Shown: piece after piece, positions 1-8,660 of the stretch
Numbering within the stretch: the first letter of the stretch is position 1
Layout: each line of letters begins with the position of its first letter
Source of the DNA: Balaenoptera acutorostrata
Taxonomy: Eukaryota; Chordata; Mammalia; Artiodactyla; Balaenopteridae
Length of the DNA stretch: 64,000 bases
Assembly: GCF_949987535.1 (NCBI RefSeq)
Contig: NC_080081.1
Span: 36,868,428-36,932,427, forward strand
Direction: 5' to 3'
The notes under the pieces: generated by a model
Told to the model about the DNA's origin: nothing
The model's database searches: none
What the model saw: the letters and a program-made list of their open reading frames with translations, nothing else
Position numbers and translations under genes: made by a program

Positions 1-245
1 TAACAATTTTCTGTCTTCAAGCCTATTTTTTCTGATATCAGTATAGCCACTCCACTGTTTGGTTTATATTTTGCATGATATATTTTTTCTATCCTTTCAC
101 TTTTAACCTATTTGTATCTTTGAATATAAAGTGTATCTCTTATAGACAGCATTTAGTTTTGATCTTTTTTATAACATCTGTTTTGTAGGTTTCAGACATT
201 GGATCAAGTGTTTTAATTCATTTATATTCAACGTAATTTCTAGTA
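1..245 (-). mobile_element. Ancient L1 ORF2 endonuclease-region fragment (antisense)
   Basis: Read on the minus strand, this aligns by eye with the endonuclease part of L1 ORF2. It has the same order of landmarks as the antisense L1 at 32220-32470: a 'TTTTCTGATAT' block, a 'TATAGACAGCAT' block and a trailing 'TTCATTTATATTCA' block. Divergence is much higher than in the younger L1s of the window, so it is an L1M-age copy. It probably continues beyond the left edge. No open frame survives. Confidence 0.75.
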
Positions 246-874
246 AGGTATGATTAACATTTGAAATTTAGATGAAATTTAGATATTTTTTATATATCTT
301 ATGTAATTTTTGTGCCAAATTCAGGCTTGGTGAGGAGAACTATTCATTATCTAGAATTCCTTGGCTTTGAGCTATAGGCAGTAACTGGTGGATGGTCAGA
401 GTTGTTGTTTACATACTTTAATTTTGACCAAGAGAATAAAGAAAACACTTAATTATAAGAATTATAAGAAAATGCAATATGGTGTAAGTGGTCCTCAGTT
501 ATTTTGTACAGTCACTGAAGATTAAACACACATGAAATAAAATAAAATTTAAATCAAATTATAGCATTAAGATGTTGATTTTCAAATTGACTTGCATGCT
601 TATAGCATCTTTTATTTCGCAAAGTAGAAAGAATTTCAATTTTGGTTTATTTCTATATATGGAATAACAATCAGTGTAGACAAATCATTTTTTAAAAGTA
701 CAGGGTTTTTTTTCACATTCTTATGATGAATTATAAAGTAGGAAAGAAAGGTGCAACTCAAATTCAGCTCTCTCGTGTTTGAGCATTTTTTAATCAACAT
801 AGCCATAGTGTGTCTAATTTTCTCCTTTTGGTATGATTCTTTTCTGTATTTAATAACAATTGCAGTTGATAATG
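246..874. other. AT-rich sequence, nothing recognised
   Basis: I see no convincing repeat family, open frame or RNA gene here. Composition is AT-rich with short A and T runs. Confidence 0.5.
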
Positions 875-962
875 GTTATGATAATAGAGGCTACATTTAT
901 TGAATTTGTACTCTGATCCAGACGTTGAGCTAGTAGTGTCACATTCTCATATGTTTGTATGC
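875..962 (+). mobile_element. MIR-like SINE fragment
   Basis: The string 'ACATTTATTGAATTTGTACT', a later 'GATCCAGACGTTGAGCTA' and 'CACATTCTCATATG' follow the order of the MIR core (gain of 'ACATTTATTGAGC', 'TGCCAGGCACTGT', 'TTACATGTAT'). The copy is short and diverged, so the call rests on motif order only. Confidence 0.45.
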
Positions 963-969
963 CTACTTT

Positions 970-1032
970 TCTTAATCTCTCTCTCTATCTGTTTCTTTCT
1001 CTTTTTCTCTCTCTCTGTCTCTTTGTCTCCCT
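970..1032 (+). repeat. Pyrimidine-rich (TC)n low-complexity tract
   Basis: Almost uninterrupted C/T sequence built on CTCTCT. It gives a spurious Leu/Ser/Phe-rich open frame that is not a gene. Confidence 0.9.
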
Positions 1033-1271
1033 AAACTCAGCCTCTTCATTCAACCATAAGAGCTGCTGGTTTATAAATGTTCCTCAATCATTAATAATAG
1101 GATTTATTTGTGGGGAAACAAAAGTCAGCAGTCATAAACTTATGCATGCTGCATTGAGATTCATTCAGTATAAGCAAACTAGACTGTGGTTTTGCCACAA
1201 TGGCTATAATAGTGTTTTTCCTGTCACTGTATATATTAGTGTATATATATACTAATATATAGAGGGGGGGT

Positions 1272-1700
1272 TGTTACTTTAAGAAATTGGATCATGATAT
1301 TGTGAAGGCTGGCAAGTCCAAAATTTTCAGGGTGGACAGACAGGCTGGACACCAGGGCAGAGCCAATGTGGTATTGATAGCTAAAATCCAAAGGTAGTCA
1401 AGCTGAAGACACAGGGAAGAACAGGTGTTGAATTCAAGTCCAAAGGCCATCTGTCGGCAGAGTTTCATCTTGCTTGGGAGAAGTCAGTCTTTTGTTCTAC
1501 TGAGACCTTCAACTGATTGCATGAGGCCTACTCACATTACAGAGAACAATCTGTTTTACTCAAAGTCCACCAATTTAAATGTATTCACATCCAAAAAACC
1601 TTCATAGAAACATCCAGAATAATGTTTGACTACTTACTTGAAAACCATGGCCCAGCACCCCCTGTCAACATGGCACCCAAATGCTTCTCCTTAAACCATA
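1272..1700 (+). mobile_element. Probable LTR, left copy of a paired LTR-like repeat
   Basis: This ~430-bp block reads as a coherent mammalian interspersed repeat: 'AAGGCTGGCAAGTCCAAAAT', 'TCAAGTCCAAAGGCCATCTG', 'CCTTCAACTGATTGCATGAG' and 'ACTCAAAGTCCACCAATTTA'. Its 3' part recurs in the same orientation about 1.3 kb downstream (2857-3001), sharing 'ACAGAAACATTCAGAATAAT'-type sequence. Two same-orientation copies flanking about 1.15 kb of other sequence are what LTRs around a decayed internal region look like. I cannot name the family with certainty. It could also be two independent insertions of one repeat. Confidence 0.55.
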
Positions 1701-1954
1701 TTTAATCTCCAAATAAAGAAAATAACAAAGTTATATTTCCACCTAACACAATGTAACTATCCTGCATACAACAGAAAACATACTCTTTGCCCAGAAGAGG
1801 ATGAAAACTCCTTGACTGATGTTTATTATTCTTTATATTCCATAACTAACATACCATAATGTAAAGTTAAGAATACTCAAATACTATGATATAAAGTCAA
1901 TATATCTTATGTTACATGATAGGGGAATAAGAGAAGGGAGAAAACAAAAATATT

Positions 1955-2085
1955 TACATCTATATATCTATATATATATAAATATACATAAAATACATAT
2001 CGCATATATACTATACAAATACATAAACATGTGTATAAATGTATATATATATATATATATGTGTGTGTATATATACATCACACAA
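1955..2085. repeat. AT-rich degenerate microsatellite, (TA)n/(TG)n
   Basis: Alternating ATATAT, ACATAT and GTGTGT runs, most regular at 2042-2075. The Tyr/Ile-rich frames on both strands are artefacts of the repeat. Confidence 0.85.
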
Positions 2086-2368
2086 ACAAATTTGTAACAA
2101 AATAAAGAAGGAATACTCATGACGATTATAGTCTTCATTTCTGTAAATGGTGCCATGATCATAGCTGGTATTTATAAATATGTTCTTTCACTACCCATCC
2201 TGTATTCCCTTTGCCTTCAGCAAGCACCTCAGCTTGTCATGGTCTTTTACCATGGTACAATGACCCAAACCTTCTCCATTCCTTAATAGTCTGGTCTAGT
2301 AGTAGACCTGTCTGGACTGGATTACTGTAGTTTTCCATTGACTTTAATCACAGGTCATAGTAATACTG

Positions 2369-2431
2369 AGAGATGCCCTAAGAGATCTCCCATATTCCAG
2401 GAGAATATCGGAGATCTCTTAGGGTATCTCT
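2369..2431. repeat. Near-perfect 63-nt hairpin palindrome
   Basis: The left arm at 2369-2390 pairs with 2410-2431 over 22 positions with one G-T wobble. After a C/C mismatch, six more pairs (2392-2397 with 2403-2408) close a 5-nt loop. That is 28 paired positions in 63 nt. Its function is unknown. Pre-microRNA-like or MITE-like origins are both possible on shape alone. Confidence 0.9.
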
Positions 2432-2856
2432 GTTGTGGAGTAGAGTCCACTTTCCACTTAGTACTCAGGATGATTCACCCCAGCCAACACCATAACTTTC
2501 ATTTTGCCTATTGATTCAGAGGCATTGAGTCCAAAGTGGCTGAGTGGCAGTCTCAACCTCTAGTTCAATAGAATCATTGTTGTGTTTCCTGGTGGAAGTG
2601 TTTCTTCCTTTGGAACTATGACCTCTAGACCAACGGAGTATAAGGTCACAGGGACAGGAAGCAAACAGTTTGCTAGTGGGTGACTAAGGGTAATAGTAAG
2701 GAGTGCAACTCCCATTTCTCCCCTTTCATTTCTATATCTGTGAATCTTGGCTATCTGAGAAAGAGCACCATACACTGGATACTAACTCAGAGCATATACA
2801 ACCTCTTGGAGAACCTGGCCCCAGTTCTTCAAGATATTGACACTTAACTGGCACTA

Positions 2857-3001
2857 TAACTGAGTCTTAAAAAGGTCATTCCACTGATTTAATATTAATC
2901 TTATCCAAAAGCATCCTTACAGAAACATTCAGAATAATATTTGAACATGTTATCTGTGCTCTGTGGACCAGCCATGTTGGCACATAAAATTAACCATCGC
3001 A
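2857..3001 (+). mobile_element. Probable LTR, right partial copy
   Basis: Repeats the 3' portion of the 1272-1700 block in direct orientation: 'CCACTGATTTAATATTAATC' matches the region near 1567, and 'ACATTCAGAATAATATTTGA' matches that near 1610. It ends in 'CACATAAAATTAACCATC', which is missing from the left copy. The 5' part of this copy is absent or unrecognisable. Confidence 0.55.
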
Positions 3002-3775
3002 GTGGATATAATTCTTTCAGACCTTAAACTGGATTAAAAGTAATTTTCTGTCAGTTAAGGGATTGTGATGTGAAGAAGAGAAAGGGTGTTATTCATATCG
3101 TGTACTGGAAGTTGTATTTTATATATCCTTCACCACTTACTTTATTTAGAAATTTACTCTGATAGGCCCAAATCCTCATGTTTTGAAGCTGTTTTCTTCC
3201 TCATCTAACATATTTAAAATCACATAATTTCCACTATCCCTCAACCTTCCTTGACACCAAGTTCTGAACTGATTATGAGTTCTATCTGGTGAAAAGTTCC
3301 TTTCTCTTCTAGGAACAGAGCACCACACATCTGCCACAAGCTATCCTCCAAGAAAACTTACATTCTTCACGGTGTTAATCTCATACTCAACATGTCCCTG
3401 AGGCACTTTAGTCCTGTGTGGCACTGGCTGTTGTCAGAGCTTGTTGCTCTGAAATTTCTTCAACTTATTAAATGTGCTTAAATAAAATTTTTTCTCAAAT
3501 CCCCACATTTGTTTCAATTAGAGAACCACTTACCACTGATTTCTACACTGAAGCAATTATTCATATTTACAGAGACAATGCTCACACGTCTTAGGGAGGG
3601 CCAATAACTGTTTAATTTTCTTTCAGATGTTCTTTTTCCCAGCTTTGGAATTTTTCTGTCCTTGTATAACTTTACTATTTCAATGGTAGCACATGTGTTC
3701 CCTTCTAATCATTCTTTTCCTGCTGTAAAAGGATGTGATTCAAAGTTCCTAATTCTACATGATCGGGCATTGCAT
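3002..3775. other. Unique-looking DNA, nothing recognised
   Basis: No repeat family, open frame above background or RNA gene recognised. Confidence 0.4.
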
Positions 3776-3905
3776 CATTGAATAATTATTGAGCATATGG
3801 TATGTTCAGGCATTCATCACATGATTGGGGTTCAGACTGGGGTTCATCAGTGACCAAAATAGATAAGGCTTTCTACTTTCATGGACTTCATTGAGTTCTC
3901 CTTCT
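3776..3905 (-). mobile_element. Old L2/MIR-like fragment
   Basis: 'ATTATTGAGCATATGGTATG' followed by 'GACCAAAATAGATAAGGCTT' and 'TTTCATGGACTTCATTGAG' follows the common fossil pattern 'TTATTGAGCACCTACTATGT ... GAACAAAACAGA ... CATGGAGCTTACA'. That pattern is the antisense of an L2 3' end at its start. Strongly diverged. Confidence 0.4.
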
Positions 3906-4775
3906 CCATTCAATTATTTTAGCTGAATATTTTAACATTTTAGTTTTAATTGATCACTTTTCTTCTATATATGGCTCTTTCAGAACAATAGAAATGTGAA
4001 GACATTTTCATAAAAACAAAGGTAGATAGTTTATCAGCAATAGAATTTCACTTCAGAAAGAAAGGAAATATCACAGTAGAAAGGTGTGAAATACAAGAAA
4101 GAATGGTAAGCATAAATATTAGTAAAAAAATGTAGTATAAGAATTATATGTATGGAAATATGTTAATATAAATGTTTCAGACATTACATGAAATTTCTAA
4201 AAATCTTATATGTTCTGGTATAATGTTATAAGTAATAATCCTAGTTATTACTTTAAAATGTGTATCTCAGAAATAAAAAAAAAGAATTATCCATATAAAA
4301 TTTTTTAAAATGAGGACCATAATAATAATGTAAAATTAACAATAATGCATAATTGGAAGGCTTAGAAAATTTCAGACCAAAACCCTGGAAAATATTAACA
4401 TGTAAATCATCTAGAGGTTGATTGGTATTAAAGTTCTTTAAGGTATTTGCATTTGTAAGGAAAAGAGTAAATTTAATTAACATTAGGCTCAAGTCAAAAT
4501 AGTAGAATTTCAAGGGTAACCATTGAAAGGAAAAAAAAAAAAAAAAAAAAAAGACCTAGAAAAAGAATATAGAAAATTTGGGAGCTATGAGTAAATAAAG
4601 TGTTCAGCAATAAAGGGAAAAAGATAAAAAGAAGCATAATACATGAGATAAGTAGAAAGAATAAATTTAGGTAATAAGAAAAATTAAATCTCAGAAATAA
4701 AAACAAATATGAATTAATTAAACCCATTAGTCCAAATAAAGATTTTTTCAGATTGGATTAAAAATTCAGCTATAG
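3906..4775. other. AT-rich sequence with a poly(A) tract
   Basis: No gene or repeat family recognised. A 22-nt A run lies at 4531-4552. The two minus-strand frames across it are low-complexity Leu/Phe artefacts of A/T-rich DNA. Confidence 0.45.
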
Positions 4776-5918
4776 GGGAGAAGATGAAGATGGTGGAGTA
4801 AAAGGATGTGGAGCTCACCTCCCCCCATGAACACATCAAAAATATCTTTATGTGTGGGGCAGTTCTCACTGAAAACTAACTAGAGACTTGCAGAAAGACT
4901 CCTATACAACCAAGGCTGTAAGAAAAATCCACAGGGAATTTGGTAGGAAGGGAAGTGATCAGGTATGAACCTGTGCCCCAGAAGGGGACACAGAAGATGA
5001 AGGGCATTACATGGGCAGAGATATTCCCTGGTGAATCAGTGGTTTGAGCCACATGTTGGGCACCCTAGCCCTAGGGTTGGACACCAGGAAGAGGAATTCC
5101 CTTAGCTGGTTTGAAAACCAGTGGACTAACAGGACGGTAAGATACTTAAACTCCACTTATGAAGAGTGTGCATATACTTTCTTACTTTCTAAACAAAGTT
5201 GGAGGAAGCAGGTTGAAACTGCAGGTGACTCTGGCTGGTTCCTCTGCAACTGCCAATGTGTGAGCCCCAGCCTGAGCTGGGCACCCATTCCAGCCCCTTA
5301 CTCTGCAATGCAGCTCCACACTAAGGCAAGGTGAAGGGTGAAGGGAGTGCTCAATTGTGAGGAATAGAGCAGCTCAGACCAGACTTGGAATGGCATCTGA
5401 ACAGTGAGGGGGGGAGCCATTACTGCATTTATGGAGGCAGCCCATCAGGAACAGTCTGGAACTCTGACTGGGACCGGGACAACCACAGCTCAAGCCCTGA
5501 CCCACAGTGAGCACCTGCTCCAGCCTCTCTTGTTCCAGCATTGCTCCCTTCTGGGGCGAGGGTGCCCATGCTGGAAGAGGGAAAAAGCATACACTTTGGA
5601 ACAGAGCCAGCTCAGACAAAAACCCTAAGGACTTCTGCTTCAGCAACTTGGAACCTGCCCCTGCTCCCAATTAGATGTGTTAATCACTGAGCAGAGGAGA
5701 AGCCCTGGCTCTGGATCTAGCCCCTCAATCTTCAGACCCATGTACTACTAAGGTGATAGCTGCCAGCACAACATGTAGGAAGATGTGACTCATGATCAGA
5801 TCAGATCCACCTCTCCCACCAGAAACACTGAGCTCATGTAGACTGTATAGAGACATTCCTACATGAGGACACTATTTCAAGACCAGAATAGGTAACTGTT
5901 TAACCTAATTTCATAGAT

Positions 5919-6750
5919 ATGGAGAAAGTTAAGCAAAATGGGAAGACAGAGGAATTTGTTTCAGTTGAAAGAACAAGAGAAACCCACCACAAAACAACTA
6001 ATAAAAGAGAAATAAATAATTTACCAGATAAAGAGTTCCAAGCATTAGTAATAAAAATGTTAACTGAATTAGAGAAAAGAATAGATGAACACAGTGACAA
6101 TATTAACAAGGAACTAGAAAATATTTTACAAAAATAGTTAGAACTAGAGAATAAAATACCTGAAGTGAAAACATACTTAGAAGGAAATAACAACAGACTA
6201 GGTGTTACAGAAGAACACATAAACAATCTGTAAGACAGAATAATGGAAATCATCCATCAGAAGAGCAAAAAGAAAAACAAACAAAATGAAAAGAGTTTAA
6301 GGGATCTCTGTGATAAAATCAAGCAACATTTACATTATTGAGGTCCAAGAAGGAAAAGAGAGGAAGGGGTTGAAAATATATTTGATGAGATTATGACTGA
6401 AAATTTCCCAAAGCTGCAGAAGGAAATAGATATCCAGGTAGAGGAAGCACAGAGGGTCCCAAACAAGATGAACCTAAACAAATCCACAACAAAATATATT
6501 GTAATTAAAATGGCAAATATTAAAGATAAAGAGATAATTCTAAAGGCAGCAAAAGAAAAACAGAGTCAATAAAAGGGAACACCCAAAAGGCTATCAGCTG
6601 ATTTTTCTGGAGAAATCTTGCCAGCCAGAAAGGAGTGGCATGATATATTTAAAGGGGTGAAAGGGAAAAATCTGCAACCTAGGATGCTCTACCCAGCAAG
6701 GTTATCATTTAGAAATGAAGGAGAGATAAAGAACTTCTCAGAGACATTAA
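5919..6750 (+). pseudogene. L1-A ORF1 remnant (L1 RNA-binding protein)
   Basis: L1 ORF1 encodes the RNA-binding chaperone that coats L1 RNA in the cytoplasmic particle. The ATG at 5919 opens 72 codons (Met-Glu-Lys-Val-Lys-Gln...), rich in Glu/Lys as in the N-terminal coiled coil, and stops at 6135. Further in-frame remnants follow. The conserved C-terminal block (Ala-Arg-Lys-Glu-Trp-His-Asp-Ile-Phe-Lys-Gly-Val-Lys-Gly-Lys-Asn-Leu-Gln-Pro-Arg) is readable at about 6621-6680. That order, a coiled-coil head and then the 'EWxDIFKxxKGKN' tail, identifies ORF1. Premature stops (6135, 6231, 6569) and deletion of its end make it a pseudogene. Confidence 0.8.
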
Positions 6751-6761
6751 AAAAAAAAAAA

Positions 6762-6819
6762 TTACAGATCAGTATCTCTGATATAGATGCAAAAATCCTC
6801 AGTAAAATATTAACAAAAT
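6762..6819 (+). pseudogene. L1-A ORF2 reverse-transcriptase stub
   Basis: A short piece of the RT finger region ('ISDIDAKILSKILTKY', consensus '[18 protein letters not shown]') joined to the end of ORF1 through an A run. The endonuclease and upstream RT are deleted. The frame continues in the same L1 at 12921 once L1-B is removed. Confidence 0.75.
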
Positions 6820-7070
6820 ATCGGGGTGTCCTGTGAGGAGATTCAGCTTATGTCCCAAGCTGAGGTGTCGGCTCAGCTGTTTCATGAGGACCTCTAGTCT
6901 GAAGGGTCGGGAGCAGGGTCTCTGTATGGGGCCCATTATGAGCAAGTGAAACAGACTAAGCACAAAGGAAAAAAAAGGTGGATGGGCTAGGCCTGAAATG
7001 AGATTGCCAGATTTATGTCCTTCCCAGATGAAATGTGGATACTCTAGCTATAGGAGGTTTGAAGAGAGAG
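6820..7070 (+). other. Extra ~250-bp leader upstream of the L1-B 5' UTR
   Basis: Moderate GC sequence ('CCAAGCTGAGGTGTCGGCTC', 'GCAGGGTCTCTGTATGGGGC') that belongs neither to L1-A nor to the usual L1 5' UTR start at 7071. It lies inside the inferred target duplication. It may therefore be a 5' extension carried in by L1-B (own promoter or 5' transduction), or a separate fragment inserted at the junction. I do not recognise its source. Confidence 0.5.
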
Positions 7071-7707
7071 GACCTTCAAGATGATGGAGGAGTAAGACAT
7101 GAAGATTACCTTCCTCACAACAAGTACATCAAAAATGCATCTACATGCTGAACAACTCTTTTGAAACACCTACTGAACGCTGGCAGAAGACCTCAGACTT
7201 CCCAAAAGCTGCGTGGCTGACAGGGTCATGGTACTACAGCCGGCTGTCAGGCCTAAGCCTCTGAGGTGGTAGAGACGAGTTCACGACATTGGACCAGCAG
7301 AGACCTCCTGACCCCATGTAAAATCAATCAGTGAGCACACTCCCTGAGATCTCCATTTCAACGCTAAGACCCAGCTTCACTCAATGAACAGCAAGCTCCA
7401 GTGCTGGACACCCGATGCCAAACAACTAACAAGACAGGAAGACAACCCCACCAATTAGCAGAGAGCCTGCCTAAAATCATAATAAGTTCACAGGCACCCC
7501 AAAACAAACCACCAGATGCAGTCCTACCCACCAGAAAGACAAGATCCAGCCATATCCAGCAGAACATAGGCACCAGTTACCTCCACCAGGAAGCCTACAC
7601 AAGCCACAGAACAAACCTTACCCACTGGGGGCAGACACCAAAAAGAGTCAGAACTAGGAACCTGCAGCCTGAGAAAAGGAGACCACAAACACAGTAAGTT
7701 AAACAAA
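7071..7707 (+). promoter_or_regulatory. L1-B 5' UTR (internal promoter region)
   Basis: L1 5' UTRs carry an internal RNA polymerase II promoter. Position and content support this call: it starts with the conserved 'AAGATGATGGAGGAGTAAGA', contains 'CTACTGAACGCTGGCAGAAG', and runs to the ORF1 ATG at 7708. The ~98-codon frame inside it (7401-7697) is not conserved in the other L1s and is not counted as a gene. Promoter activity today is unlikely. Confidence 0.7.
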
Positions 7708-8602
7708 ATGAGAAGGCAGACAAATATGCAGCAGATGAAGAAGCAAGGTAAAAACCCACCAGACCAAACAAACGAAGAGGAAATAAGCAGTCTACCTGAA
7801 AAAGAATTCAGAGTAATGATAGTAAAAATGATCCAAAATCTTGGAAATAGAATCGAGAAAATACAGGAAACGTTTAACAAAGACATAGAAGAACAAAAGA
7901 GCAAACAAACATGATAAACAACAAAATAAATGAAATTTAAAATTCTCTAGAAGGAAACAATAGCAGAATAACTGAGGCAGAAGAACAGAAAAGTGACCTG
8001 GAAGATAAAATAGTGGAAATACCTACCTCAGAGCAAAATAGAGAGAAAAGAATTAAAAGAATCGAGGACAGTCTCAGAGACACATTGGACAACATTAAAC
8101 GCACCAACATTCAAATTATAAGGGTACCAGAAGAAGAAGATAAAAAAAAAAAAGGGATGAGAAAATATTTGAAGAGATTATAGTTTAAAACTTCACTAAT
8201 ATGGGTAAGGAAACAGTCAGTCAAGTTCAGGAAGCTCAGAGAGTCAAATACAGGATAAATCCAAGGAGAAAGAGGCCAAGACACATATTAATCAAACTAT
8301 CAAAAATTAAATACAAAGAAAAAATATTAAAAGCAGCACAGGAAAAACAACAAACAACATACAACTGAATCCTCATAAGGTTAACAACTGATCTTTCAGC
8401 AGAAACTCTACAAGCCAGAAGGGAGTGGCAGGACATATTTATAGTGATGAAAGGGAAAAACCTACAACCAAGATTACTCTACCCAGTAAGGATCTCATTC
8501 TGATTTGACAGAGAAATTAAAAACTTTACAGACAAGCAAAATTTAAGAGAATTCAGCACGACCAAACCAACTTTACAAAAAATTCTAAAGGAAATTCTCT
8601 AG
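7708..8602 (+). pseudogene. L1-B ORF1 (L1 RNA-binding protein), broken
   Basis: The start at 7708 follows the 5' UTR, and a Gln/Lys-rich head leads into 'LPEKEFRVMIVKMIQNLGNR', the usual beginning of the ORF1 coiled coil. The first frame stops at 7912. Coiled-coil and RRM sequence continues downstream ('NIQIIRVPEEE' at about 8107-8140, with an A run that shifts frame). The C-terminal domain ('EWQDIFIVMKGKNLQPRLLY') is at about 8424-8485. The expected stop is the TAG at 8600-8602. Length fits L1 ORF1 (~300 codons). Internal stops and at least one frameshift prevent a full protein. Confidence 0.85.
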
Positions 8603-8660
8603 GCAGGAAACATAAGAGAAGGAAAAGACCTACAAAAACAAACCCAACACAATTAAGAAA

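Larger units (their letters stand above)
1701..2856. other. Sequence between the two LTR-like repeats
   Basis: About 1.15 kb with no surviving gag/pol-like open frame. It contains an AT microsatellite-like stretch (about 1955-2085), the hairpin at 2369-2431 and roughly 450 bp of more balanced composition (2440-2856). It may be decayed internal retroelement sequence, but no coding motif supports that directly. Confidence 0.4.
4776..6819 (+). mobile_element. L1-A, older LINE-1, first segment (5' UTR, ORF1, RT stub)
   Basis: The element starts with an L1-type 5' end ('GAAGATGGTGGAGTAAAAGG'). It then has a ~1.1-kb 5' UTR to about 5918 and a decayed ORF1. From 6762 it jumps straight into the reverse-transcriptase part of ORF2 ('ATAGATGCAAAAATCCTC'). 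About 1.7 kb present in L1-B (roughly its 8520-10230) is missing, with the join in the A run at 6749-6761. The element resumes at about 12921 after the L1-B insertion and again at 14999 after L1-F. It is more diverged than L1-B, so it is the oldest layer of this nest. Confidence 0.85.

Noticed and set aside
2042..2097. Tyr/Ile-rich peptides on both strands (also 12466-12693)
   Set aside because: Translated AT/TG microsatellites.
5044..5670. 96-98-codon frames on both strands
   Set aside because: They lie in the L1-A 5' UTR, are not shared with the other L1s and have no motif.
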